Positions 1 through 6,296 of a stretch of 11,586 nt of DNA are shown piece after piece. The stretch spans positions 1,591 through 13,176 of the forward strand of contig DHXN01000014.1 in NCBI GenBank assembly GCA_002413705.1, given 5' to 3'. The first letter of the stretch is position 1, and each line of letters begins with the position of its first letter. Origin of the DNA: Candidatus Nomurabacteria bacterium UBA5155 (GTDB lineage Bacteria; Patescibacteriota; Minisyncoccia; Phycocordibacterales; UBA9973). The notes below the pieces were generated by a model. It worked only from the letters and a program-made list of their open reading frames with translations. It was not told where the DNA came from and did not search any database. A program made the position numbers and the translations under genes.

Positions 1-392
1 TCAATATTGGTATCGCGAAACGTACGCTCTGTATATGCCGCGTATGGAATTGTATAAAGCTTGTTGTGAATTTGAGAAATTGTTTCCGATGAAAGTAGCA
101 CCAGATCGGGAGAACTGCCATTTGCCAGAGAGGTGATGAGATCCTGATAAAAATTTGCTGGACTGTGGTATCCATATACAAGTGTGTAGCCATAGTTCTG
201 ACTGTTGAAATTATTAACATAGACTTGCATGATTTCAGGTGGCAAAATCCCCCACACTACTACTTGTCCGGTTGGTGTGGTTGATGCAGTGGTAGAACTT
301 TTTGAAGAAAACAGTCCAGAGAAAATCGCAACCGCCAAAACAAAGCCGATGATGAATACGATGACGAGAATAGTTTGGAATGATGATTTCAT
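1..392 (-). CDS. Extracellular solute-binding protein, N-terminal part (partial)
   Basis: The reading frame starts at ATG 392-390 and runs off the left edge, so about 130 residues are visible and the C-terminus is missing. It begins MKSSFQTILVIVFIIGF: a short polar start and then a hydrophobic segment at about residues 8-28. There is no lipobox cysteine, so it is probably an N-terminal membrane anchor or signal peptide. A Ser/Thr-rich linker follows, then GQVVVWGILPP, and later LITSLANGSSPDLVLLSS. The VxWG strand and the LANGxxPDLVLL pattern are typical of family-1 ABC-transporter solute-binding proteins (seen in sequence, family from knowledge). The ligand cannot be told. It lies 18 bases after the methyltransferase stop in the same orientation. 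No Shine-Dalgarno sequence is visible. No ABC permease or ATPase gene is in view, so a role in transport is inferred only from the fold. Confidence 0.72.
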   Translation of the reverse strand, partial: MKSSFQTILVIVFIIGFVLAVAIFSGLFSSKSSTTASTTPTGQVVVWGILPPEIMQVYVNNFNSQNYGYTLVYGYHSPANFYQDLITSLANGSSPDLVLLSSETISQIHNKLYTIPYAAYTERTFRDTNI

Positions 393-410
393 GCAGTGTT
401 ACGCAATATA

Positions 411-935
411 TTACTTACTAAAAAGTATAGCATAGTGATGATCACCGGCCGGCAATTGATAATCAAGTTTTTTAAATCCAATACTGGTCAGTACTGTCTC
501 CGCTGCTTGCTGAGAAAAAATATGATGCGGTTGTGGACCAATACCGCCAAACGATTCAGTCCAGTCGACTACTACCACTTTTCCTCCCGGTTTCAGTACG
601 CGATAGGCTTCTTTCAATACTCCGACTTTATCATCAAGCAAAAAAAGAAGATTAAAACACAATACAATGTCGCAACTCTCCGCCGCCAGTTTTGAACCTT
701 CATATATTTCGACATCCCCCCATAGCACATGCAAGTTCGAGAGTTTGTGATCAACAGCGTCGCGAGTCAGTCGTGTGACAATTTCTTTATTAATCTCGAG
801 CGCAAACACTTGTCCTTGCGGCACCAGTGACACCGCAGCGCGAGCAACAAACCCGCTTCCAGCGCCGAAGTCTGCAACAGTTTGTGTTGATTGAATATTG
901 CACGCTTCAAGTACTTTGACAGGATCCATGAACAT
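411..935 (-). CDS. Class I SAM-dependent methyltransferase
   Basis: A 174-residue Rossmann-fold methyltransferase. Motif I is VADFGAGSGFVA (about residues 20-31, the SAM-binding glycine loop). The acidic residue closing strand 2 is in VFALEINKE (about 44-52). Motif IV-like CDIVLCFNLLF (about 88-98) and the post-motif YRVLKPGGKVVVVDW (about 111-125) complete the core. The protein is close to the minimal fold with no extra substrate domain, so the substrate cannot be predicted. The start at 935 is chosen because a TATACT hexamer sits 6 bases upstream; ATG 929 is an alternative. No Shine-Dalgarno sequence precedes either start. It follows gyrA by 32 bases and precedes the solute-binding gene by 18. 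The shared strand is suggestive of co-transcription but not of a shared function. Confidence 0.88.
   Translation of the reverse strand: MFMDPVKVLEACNIQSTQTVADFGAGSGFVARAAVSLVPQGQVFALEINKEIVTRLTRDAVDHKLSNLHVLWGDVEIYEGSKLAAESCDIVLCFNLLFLLDDKVGVLKEAYRVLKPGGKVVVVDWTESFGGIGPQPHHIFSQQAAETVLTSIGFKKLDYQLPAGDHHYAILFSK
424..432 (-). promoter_or_regulatory. Extended -10 promoter for the solute-binding protein gene
   Basis: Minus-strand TGCTATACT (TG-n plus a -10 hexamer) lies inside the 3' end of the methyltransferase gene, 31 bases before the ATG at 392. A start about 7 bases downstream would give a leader of roughly 25 bases. No good -35 was found. Confidence 0.4.
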
Positions 936-941
936 GCCAAT

Positions 942-947
942 AGTATA
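942..947 (-). promoter_or_regulatory. -10 element (TATACT) 6 bases before the methyltransferase ATG
   Basis: Minus-strand TATACT with only 6 bases (936-941) before ATG 935. With usual -10 to start-site spacing, transcription would begin at or next to the A of the ATG, giving a leaderless mRNA. No clear -35 was found. Confidence 0.4.
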
Positions 948-954
948 ACTTGAA

Positions 955-969
955 AGCTTGCGTCAAGCT
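955..969 (-). terminator. Small hairpin overlapping the gyrA stop codon
   Basis: AGCTTG-ACG-CAAGCT reads as a perfect 6-bp stem with a 3-base loop beginning within the gyrA TAG (968-970). On the minus strand only TTTC follows, so it is a weak intrinsic terminator at best. It could instead be a processing or stability hairpin between gyrA and the methyltransferase. Confidence 0.3.
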
Positions 970-3433
970 ATAAACAAGTCACTGAAGCAAGTGAATCTCC
1001 ACTGCGCAACTTCATGATCGTCACTCCTTGTGTTTGTCTTCCGCTTGAGGGTACGGTGTTGAGATCAACGCGAATGACTTGTCCTTTCTTCGACATCGCC
1101 ACGAGCTCCATGTCGTTTTGCACAATTTTCGCCACCATCAGTGAACCGGTCTTTGCGGTGACTTTTGTCGTCTTGATACCAGAACCGCCGCGCTTTTGGA
1201 TTTTGTATTCTTTCATTGCAGTTTTCTTGCCAATACCGTTTGCGCTCATTGCCAGGAAGAAATTATTTTCTTCTGCGATGACAACATCAGCGCCGATGAT
1301 CACATCACCTTTGCCAAGCTTCATTGCGCGCACTCCTCCGGCAGTACGTCCCATTTCGCGAATATCACTTTCTTCAAAACGAATCGATTGACCAAGCGCC
1401 GTCGCCAAGATCACACTGCTGCCCTCTTGCACGCGAAGCACTGACTCGAGTTCATCTTTTTCTTCCAAACGAATGGCGATGATACCGCTGCGACGAACAT
1501 CTTTAAATGATTCGTATGAAATCTTTTTGGCAGTTCCCTGTTTTGTCACCAGCATCAGTGATGCTTTCTCCTGCTTCATTTTCTTTGGCACTGCCAAGAT
1601 AGAGGTAACTTTCTCATCTGCCGCCAGTGAGAGGAAGTTCATGATTGATTTACCCTTTGTGGCACGCTTGCCCTCCGGTAGCTCGTACATTTTGATCTGA
1701 TATGCCTTGCCGCGATTGGTGAAGAACAACAAATCACTGTGTGTGTCTGTGGTGAGCAAAATAGTCACAAAATCTTCTTCTTTTGTTTCCAGGTCAATCA
1801 CACCAACACCGCCGCGCTTTTGGATTTTGTATTCTGTCGGATCGGTGCGTTTGACATAGCCGCCAGCAGTAAATACCAATACTGTTTCTTTTTCAGGAAC
1901 AAGATCTTCATCGGAAATAGCTTTGTTGCCACTGGCCACAATTTTGGTCTTGCGGGGATCGGCATACTTGTTACGAATTTCTGTCAGTTCATCGGCAATG
2001 ACTTTGTAAATTTTCTTTGCGCTTGCCAGCAATGCTTCAAGCTCGGCGATCAAAGTCTGCTTTTCTTTCAGTTCAAGTTCCACTGCTTTGCGTTCAAGAC
2101 CAGCCAACTTTTGCAAACGCATTTCCAAAATAGCGGTCGCCTGCAAATCAGAGAATTTAAATTCTTTGATCAAGTTTACCTTGGCAAGTGTCGCGTCTTT
2201 TGATTCACGAATGATCGTGATCACACGATCGATGTGATCGAGAGCTTTCTTCAAACCGAGCAAAATATGTTCGCGATCTTTTGCTTTCTTCAAATCAAAT
2301 GCAGTGCGACGACGCACCACCACTTCCCGGTGTGCAATAAAATATGTCAGAATAGACTTCAATGAAAGTGTTTGCGGAATACCTTCAACCAAAGCCACCA
2401 TGTTGTAGTGAAATTTCTGTTCGAGTTGCGTGTGTTTGTATAAAAAGTTTAAGACTTTCTGAGGATTGATACCGGTCTTCAGAGTGATGACCACGCGCAT
2501 GTCTTTGGTCGAAAGCTCATCGAGCGCTTTGATGCCTTCAAGTTTCTTTTCTTGCACCAGATTTGCGATTGACTCAACAAATGTGGCTTTGTTTACCTGG
2601 TATGGCAAAGACGTAATGATGATTTGGTATACGCCGTTTTTCTGTTCGATAATTTCCGCTTCACCGCGACATACCACACCACCGCGACCGGTTGCGCTGG
2701 CATGCAAAATATCTGCCTTATCAAATGCCAGCCCGCCTGTAGGAAAGTCCGGACCTTTCACGATCTCTGCTAGGTCTTCATTGGTTGCGTCATCGTTTTC
2801 GATCAAGTGTAAACATGCATCAACAATTTCACCGAGGTTATGCGGCGGAATATTGGTTGCCATACCGACAGCAATACCGAGCGTGCCGTTCAAAAGAAGG
2901 TTTGGCAATGCTGTCGGCAGCACACTTGGCTCTTTGCGAGTCGCATCATAGTTGGGACGGAAATCAATCGTGTCTTTTTCGATATCGCGCATCAGCTCCG
3001 CGGTCACTTTGGACATGCGCGCTTCGGTATAACGCATCGCAGCAGCGGGATCACCATCCACAGATCCGAAGTTACCTTGACCTTGCACCAGCGGATAGCG
3101 CGTCGAGAAATCTTGCGCCAGTTTTACCATTGCTTCATACACTGACGAGTCGCCGTGGGGGTGATATTTACCGAGCACATCACCGACAATGAACGCGCTT
3201 TTACGAAAACGTGAACTGGCAGTCAGGCCGTTCTCATGAAGTGAATACAAAATACGTCGATGCACCGGCTTCAAACCATCGCGCACATCGGGCAGCGCAC
3301 GATCAGTGATAACACTCATCGCATAGTCAATAAATGACTCGCGCATTTCCGTAACAATGTTTACAGAAATAACATTTTGGCGAGGTTCGATCGGTGATGG
3401 AATTGCTACTGGTGCAGCGTCTTTTTTAGCCAT
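968..3433 (-). CDS. gyrA: DNA gyrase subunit A
   Basis: An 821-residue GyrA, the breakage-reunion subunit that introduces negative supercoils with GyrB (not in the window). The N-terminal winged-helix/tower part starts at about residue 30 ([32 protein letters not shown]). The catalytic tyrosine is Y135 in AMRYTEARM. The quinolone-determining stretch is [10 protein letters not shown], with S96 and E100 at the sites equivalent to E. coli S83 and D87, as in many wild-type enzymes. A coiled-coil region around 440-490 is followed by the C-terminal beta-pinwheel. A GyrA-box QKRGGVG lies at 538-544, which argues for GyrA rather than ParC. A second box, QKRGGSG, lies at 746-752 and is unusual. The stop is TAG. 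The gene has its own TATAAT 11 bases before the ATG and no Shine-Dalgarno sequence. Confidence 0.97.
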   Translation of the reverse strand: MAKKDAAPVAIPSPIEPRQNVISVNIVTEMRESFIDYAMSVITDRALPDVRDGLKPVHRRILYSLHENGLTASSRFRKSAFIVGDVLGKYHPHGDSSVYEAMVKLAQDFSTRYPLVQGQGNFGSVDGDPAAAMRYTEARMSKVTAELMRDIEKDTIDFRPNYDATRKEPSVLPTALPNLLLNGTLGIAVGMATNIPPHNLGEIVDACLHLIENDDATNEDLAEIVKGPDFPTGGLAFDKADILHASATGRGGVVCRGEAEIIEQKNGVYQIIITSLPYQVNKATFVESIANLVQEKKLEGIKALDELSTKDMRVVITLKTGINPQKVLNFLYKHTQLEQKFHYNMVALVEGIPQTLSLKSILTYFIAHREVVVRRRTAFDLKKAKDREHILLGLKKALDHIDRVITIIRESKDATLAKVNLIKEFKFSDLQATAILEMRLQKLAGLERKAVELELKEKQTLIAELEALLASAKKIYKVIADELTEIRNKYADPRKTKIVASGNKAISDEDLVPEKETVLVFTAGGYVKRTDPTEYKIQKRGGVGVIDLETKEEDFVTILLTTDTHSDLLFFTNRGKAYQIKMYELPEGKRATKGKSIMNFLSLAADEKVTSILAVPKKMKQEKASLMLVTKQGTAKKISYESFKDVRRSGIIAIRLEEKDELESVLRVQEGSSVILATALGQSIRFEESDIREMGRTAGGVRAMKLGKGDVIIGADVVIAEENNFFLAMSANGIGKKTAMKEYKIQKRGGSGIKTTKVTAKTGSLMVAKIVQNDMELVAMSKKGQVIRVDLNTVPSSGRQTQGVTIMKLRSGDSLASVTCL
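1184..1211 (-). repeat. 28-bp exact repeat, copy 2 (second GyrA-box)
   Basis: Identical over 28 bases to 1808-1835. It encodes E742-Y-K-I-Q-K-R-G-G750 of GyrA. It is an internal repeat within the coding sequence, not a mobile element. Confidence 0.9.
1808..1835 (-). repeat. 28-bp exact repeat, copy 1 (first GyrA-box)
   Basis: Identical over 28 bases to 1184-1211. It encodes E534-Y-K-I-Q-K-R-G-G542, the canonical GyrA-box blade of the C-terminal pinwheel. Sequence on both sides differs, so the identity is restricted to the box. Confidence 0.9.
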
Positions 3434-3444
3434 ATAGTGAGGGT

Positions 3445-3450
3445 ATTATA
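3445..3450 (-). promoter_or_regulatory. -10 element (TATAAT) for gyrA
   Basis: Minus-strand GCTATAAT, 11 bases before ATG 3433 and 2 bases past the stop of the upstream membrane-protein gene (3453-3455). It predicts a 5' leader of about 4-5 bases. The -35 region is poor. Confidence 0.5.
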
Positions 3451-3452
3451 GC

Positions 3453-3650
3453 TTATTTTCGATGAAAAAGCGACTGTATTTTAGTTAAAATTGTGGTGTA
3501 AATAGCGGTAATACGACGCTCTGGATCATGCCTTACCGGTGCCTGATGCGTATAGCTATATATAAGGACAAGCATCAATACAACAGCAATACTGCCAGTG
3601 GCAATAACTGCCATTCGTCTGCGTACATGGACTGGTTTGCCTTGGAGCAT
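3453..3650 (-). CDS. Small single-pass membrane protein, unknown function
   Basis: A 65-residue protein I do not recognise. Basic residues VRRRM (about 9-13) precede a hydrophobic helix, VIATGSIAVVLMLVLIYSY (about 15-33). A basic tail of about 32 residues follows, ending SLFHRK. Positive-inside logic puts the N-terminus in the cytoplasm and the tail outside. It is likely a real gene: an AAGGA Shine-Dalgarno sequence lies 7 bases before the ATG, and only 4 bases separate it from the stop of the MBL-fold gene, so the two are probably translationally coupled. M13 is a possible alternative start but has no such site. It ends 19 bases before gyrA. Function unknown; a partnership with the MBL-fold protein is inferred only from coupling. 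Confidence 0.68.
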   Translation of the reverse strand: MLQGKPVHVRRRMAVIATGSIAVVLMLVLIYSYTHQAPVRHDPERRITAIYTTILTKIQSLFHRK

Positions 3651-3654
3651 AGTT

Positions 3655-4290
3655 TTATCCTTGCGGTTCCAATACTAAAATATAACTTTCTTTGCCATCA
3701 AGATCTTTTCTTTTGAGCGTTGCTTTATCTTGTGATTCATTTTTTTCCTGACCACCTTCTTTCAAGAAACGATTGAGACTGTCGGCATCATATTCATATG
3801 GGATGATCATGTTCACATCATACGACGTTGCGATCTTGTATGCTTTTGCAGGATCAAGATCGAGCGCTCCGCCGACTGGCATAAAGAGCATGTCGGCATT
3901 GGCAGCAATTTCTTTTGCTTCAGCAGAAAGCTTTTTATCATCATCGATCAGCCCCATAAATGCAATCTTGATACCGTCGAGTTCAAAACCATAAACAGTG
4001 TTGATGTATTCCTTGCCGCCAATAGTGACAGTGCTTGGTGCGCCGCTGAACAGCAACTCTTTTGACTCATAATTCCCTGCTCCATCCAATACAAACGGTT
4101 CTTTGTCGCCAAATGTGACAGTGTCTGCGCCGTTTGTATCTATTGTATTGGTGGTGATGAGCGCAATATCTGCACCAAATCGCGGCACCTTGCTAAAGGC
4201 TTTTGAATCCTTTGACGGCGGATTGATGGCGATCGTCAAATCCCCCAATGTCAGCTTAAAATAAGATTTCCCGAAATACGTAATAACCAT
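3655..4290 (-). CDS. UlaG-like metallo-beta-lactamase-fold protein lacking metal ligands
   Basis: A 211-residue protein starting MVITYFGKSYFKLTLGD. The YFGK...FKL...GDLTIAINPPS start and the later FMPVGGALDLDPAKAYKIA match the UlaG-like (COG2220) MBL-fold family. The expected metal motif HxHxDH should fall near residues 44-58, but the sequence there is ADIALITTNTIDTNGAD, with no histidine. The usual late histidine near IIPxxY is also absent (IIPYEYD). I therefore expect no classic dinuclear metal site; a structural or ligand-binding role is possible. The start at 4290 is preferred over an upstream ATG at 4317 because TGCTATAGT sits 6 bases before it and homologues begin at this point. It is divergent from the S1 gene and probably co-transcribed with the downstream membrane protein. 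Confidence 0.8.
   Translation of the reverse strand: MVITYFGKSYFKLTLGDLTIAINPPSKDSKAFSKVPRFGADIALITTNTIDTNGADTVTFGDKEPFVLDGAGNYESKELLFSGAPSTVTIGGKEYINTVYGFELDGIKIAFMGLIDDDKKLSAEAKEIAANADMLFMPVGGALDLDPAKAYKIATSYDVNMIIPYEYDADSLNRFLKEGGQEKNESQDKATLKRKDLDGKESYILVLEPQG
3658..3662 (-). promoter_or_regulatory. Shine-Dalgarno sequence AAGGA for the small membrane protein
   Basis: Minus-strand AAGGA, 7 bases before ATG 3650, lying in the last codons of the MBL-fold gene. It is one of only two good ribosome-binding sites in the window, both in front of operon-internal genes. Confidence 0.7.
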
Positions 4291-4296
4291 TGCGTT

Positions 4297-4305
4297 ACTA
4301 TAGCA
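4297..4305 (-). promoter_or_regulatory. Extended -10 (TGCTATAGT) for the MBL-fold gene
   Basis: The minus-strand hexamer ends 6 bases before ATG 4290, predicting a start site on or beside the ATG. It supports the shorter start, since the alternative ATG 4317 lies upstream of this element. Confidence 0.5.
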
Positions 4306-4354
4306 AATATGATACATTCATGCCACTCTATTGAGTATTAATTCCCAGCCCTTT

Positions 4355-4363
4355 TGGAATAAT
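4355..4363 (+). promoter_or_regulatory. Candidate extended -10 for the S1 leader transcript
   Basis: TGGAATAAT fits TGn plus a -10 hexamer. Start-site spacing would put +1 near 4370, inside the first leader hairpin's 5' strand (4365-4374), which is a conflict. TATTAA at 4336-4341 is an alternative that would include the whole hairpin. The true start is uncertain. Confidence 0.3.
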
Positions 4364-4463
4364 CTCATCTGGACGATACAGTATTAATCAGTATCACAAG
4401 TCTAGATGAAATCTAAAAGGTGGTCCGTCGAAAAACGGAAGCCACCTTACGGTGGCATTTTTT
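4363..4463 (+). promoter_or_regulatory. Structured 5' leader (candidate attenuator) upstream of the S1 gene
   Basis: Three hairpins were read by eye. P1: 4365-4374 pairs with 4400-4409 (10 bp, one G-U), continuing after a 4-base bulge (4396-4399) with 4375-4379/4391-4395 and an 11-base loop. P2: AAGGTGG 4417-4423 pairs with CCACCTT 4442-4448, and inside it TCCGT 4424-4428 pairs with ACGGA 4435-4439 (12 bp in all, 2-base bulge). P3: GCCACC 4441-4446 pairs with GGTGGC 4451-4456, followed by TTTTTT. P2 and P3 both need 4442-4446, so they exclude each other: antiterminator versus terminator. A plausible model is feedback by S1 on its own transcript; this is inference. A 21-codon frame at 4406-4471 spans P2 and P3 and could be a leader peptide or chance. 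Confidence 0.6.
4441..4463 (+). terminator. Intrinsic terminator inside the S1 leader
   Basis: Stem GCCACC/GGTGGC, loop TTAC, then A and six T (4458-4463). The flanking genes are divergent, so no upstream plus-strand gene needs termination here. The terminator therefore most likely acts on transcripts heading into the S1 gene, 43 bases before its ATG. Confidence 0.7.
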
Positions 4464-4505
4464 GTCGCTGAAGGCGATAAAAATAAATTCAAGAGTGATT
4501 AAATT

Positions 4506-5627
4506 ATGAATGAAGAAATTATAGAAGAAGTTGCAGTAGCGACTGAAGAAACAAACAACGAACCTCACCGCGCCATGATGGATGAGATCGTTGAAGGTCC
4601 AGTGATCGCAGTTGGCAAAGCCGCTGTGTATATCGACCTGAAGCCATTTGGTACCGGTATCATTTACGGACGTGAATTTATCGCGGCTCGTGACTTGATC
4701 CGCAAGACGAATATTGGTGATCTGATCAAAGCAAAAGTGGTGGACGTTGAAAATGAAGACGGCTATGTAGAACTTTCATTGAAGGAAGCAAAGCAAGCGC
4801 TCATTTGGAACGAAGCCGACATTGCTATCAAAGGCAAAACTATGTTTGACCTTACTATCAAAGATGCAAACAAAGGCGGTCTTATCATTGACTGGCAGGG
4901 CGTGTCTGGATTCCTTCCAGCCTCTCAGCTCAAGCCTGAGCACTACCCTCGCGTAGAAGACTCTGACAAAGACAAGATCCTTCAAGAATTGAAGAAACTT
5001 GTCGGTACAAAGATTGCAGTGACTATGATCTCTGCCAATCCAAAAGACGGCAAGCTTATCTTCTCTGAAAAGGACGGCTCTCCGGAAGAACGCCAGGAAG
5101 TCATCAGCAAGTACGCAGTCGGTGACGAGCTTGATTGCGAAGTGACCGGTATCGTGGACTTCGGCGTCTTCTTGAAAATCGAGGACGGTCTTGAAGGACT
5201 GGTACACATTTCTGAGCTTGATTGGGGTCTGGTGGAAGATCCTCGCCAGATGTTCAAATTGAAAGACAAGGTGAAAGCGAAAATCATTGATATCAAGGAC
5301 GGCAAGATTTCCCTTTCCATCAAGGCATTGAAAGACAATCCTTGGAAGTCATTTGAAAGCACACTCAAGAAAGGCGATGTTGTGAAAGGTGTTGTGATCA
5401 AATACAACAAGCACGGCGCATTGGTTTCCATCAAGGAAGGCGTGGCTGGACTTGTTCATCACTCAACATTTGGTTCTGAAGAAAAGCTTCGCGAAGCGTT
5501 GCAGCTCGGACGTACCTATCCTTTCACTGTGACTCTCTTCGAACCAAAAGAACAGCGTATGACACTTGTGTACGGTGAACAGAAAGTTGAAGAAGATGCT
5601 GGTGAAAAACCTGTTGAAGAAAAATAA
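4506..5627 (+). CDS. rpsA: Ribosomal protein S1-like RNA-binding protein, four S1 domains
   Basis: A 373-residue protein with four OB-fold S1 repeats at about residues 25-97, 103-190, 199-281 and 289-362. The third is the most canonical: GDELDCEVTGIVDFGVFLKIEDGLEGLVHISEL. The fourth has GDVVKGVVIKYNKHGALVSIKEGVAGLVHHS. The first two are the divergent domains that contact the ribosome in the family. The N-terminus (MNEEIIEEVAVATEE) and C-terminus (EEDAGEKPVEEK) are acidic. E. coli S1 has six domains; four is usual in many other bacteria. The protein binds single-stranded mRNA and helps load it onto 30S. The ATG at 4506 has only a weak AAGAG-like site. Expression is probably controlled by the leader at 4363-4463. 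It converges on pth through a shared terminator. Confidence 0.93.
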   Translation: MNEEIIEEVAVATEETNNEPHRAMMDEIVEGPVIAVGKAAVYIDLKPFGTGIIYGREFIAARDLIRKTNIGDLIKAKVVDVENEDGYVELSLKEAKQALIWNEADIAIKGKTMFDLTIKDANKGGLIIDWQGVSGFLPASQLKPEHYPRVEDSDKDKILQELKKLVGTKIAVTMISANPKDGKLIFSEKDGSPEERQEVISKYAVGDELDCEVTGIVDFGVFLKIEDGLEGLVHISELDWGLVEDPRQMFKLKDKVKAKIIDIKDGKISLSIKALKDNPWKSFESTLKKGDVVKGVVIKYNKHGALVSIKEGVAGLVHHSTFGSEEKLREALQLGRTYPFTVTLFEPKEQRMTLVYGEQKVEEDAGEKPVEEK

Positions 5628-5645
5628 TACTCATCATCCTGAAAT

Positions 5646-5681
5646 AAAAAAAACGCCATCGTGTAAACGGTGGCGTTTTTT
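5646..5681. terminator. Bidirectional intrinsic terminator between rpsA and pth
   Basis: Stem ACGCCATCG (5653-5661) pairs with CGGTGGCGT (5668-5676), 9 bp with one T-G, loop TGTAAA. A run of eight A lies on the left and six T on the right, so it works on both strands. It sits 18 bases after the S1 stop and abuts the pth stop (5683-5685). Confidence 0.92.
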
Positions 5682-5682
5682 G

Positions 5683-6249
5683 TTAGTTATACTGATTCAT
5701 GATCTCTTCAATCGTTTTAAACGGTAGTGATTCAATCACCGTCATCGCTTTCTCTATGCCCTGGTCACGAAGTTCATATTCAAATGGCGCAAAGTTGGAG
5801 AGAAGAAATTTCTCGAAACCATCGGGCGGCGCGATGCGAGGAAGGAGTTCTTCGTGAACAGGGCGAACGCCGATACGAATGCGCAAGAAATCCTTAGTGC
5901 CAAGATGATCAATGACCGACTGCACGCCATTGTGTCCTCCCGTTCCGCGACCGAATGAACACTTGATTGTTCCTATGTTGATATCAATATCATCATACAC
6001 AACGATGACAGGTGCATCGGCGTATTGCTTCCCTATCGCTTTTGCCGCAATACCGGAATTATTCATAAATGTATCAGGCTTCACGAGTAATAGTTCACCA
6101 AATTGTGTAATGGTGGCAGAAAATAATTTCTTATCAGCAAAACTCAAAGACTCTTTTGCAGCCAAAGCATCAAGCACCATCCAACCAACATTGTGTCGTT
6201 GTTGTGCATGCACAGTGCCTGGATTACCCAGCCCAATAACAATATTCAT
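5683..6249 (-). CDS. pth: Peptidyl-tRNA hydrolase
   Basis: A 188-residue bacterial Pth, which cleaves the ester bond of peptidyl-tRNAs that drop off ribosomes. Family marks are GLGNPG at 6-11 with N9, RHNVGW with catalytic H19, VKPDTFMNNSG with N63, VVYDDIDI with D86, and GTGGHNGVQS with N107. These match the E. coli Asn10, His20, Asn68, Asp93 and Asn114 set. The usual H before the catalytic Asp (HDELD) is Y here. Length is normal for the family. It starts at ATG 6249, preceded by TGGTACAGT only 6 bases away and no Shine-Dalgarno sequence. It is divergent from lepB with 47 bases between starts. Confidence 0.96.
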   Translation of the reverse strand: MNIVIGLGNPGTVHAQQRHNVGWMVLDALAAKESLSFADKKLFSATITQFGELLLVKPDTFMNNSGIAAKAIGKQYADAPVIVVYDDIDINIGTIKCSFGRGTGGHNGVQSVIDHLGTKDFLRIRIGVRPVHEELLPRIAPPDGFEKFLLSNFAPFEYELRDQGIEKAMTVIESLPFKTIEEIMNQYN

Positions 6250-6255
6250 ACCGCT

Positions 6256-6264
6256 ACTGTACCA
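6256..6264 (-). promoter_or_regulatory. Extended -10 (TGGTACAGT) for pth
   Basis: The minus-strand hexamer TACAGT with TGn ends 6 bases before ATG 6249. It lies back to back with the lepB -10 (6281-6286) in a 47-base divergent gap. No good -35 was found. Confidence 0.35.
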
Positions 6265-6277
6265 TATATTCGCTGTC

Positions 6278-6286
6278 TGCTATACT
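6278..6286 (+). promoter_or_regulatory. Extended -10 (TGCTATACT) for lepB-hisS-def
   Basis: The plus-strand hexamer TATACT with TGn lies 10 bases before ATG 6297, so the leader would be about 3-4 bases. The same TGCTATACT string serves the solute-binding gene. Confidence 0.5.
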
Positions 6287-6296
6287 TGCCCTAATT

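Noticed and set aside
1739..2203. 154-codon plus-strand frame inside gyrA
   Set aside because: It is antisense to the well-conserved GyrA coding sequence, has no family features, and its composition follows from the opposite strand. The same applies to frames at 2466-2951, 4776-5207, 4982-5434, 5912-6364, 6742-7284 and 8821-9255.
4291..4317. Longer start for the MBL-fold gene
   Set aside because: The extra nine residues would lie across the -10 box, and the family starts at MVITYFGK.
4310..4342. 10-codon frame upstream of the S1 leader
   Set aside because: It lies upstream of the likely promoter, has no ribosome-binding site, and does not overlap the hairpins.
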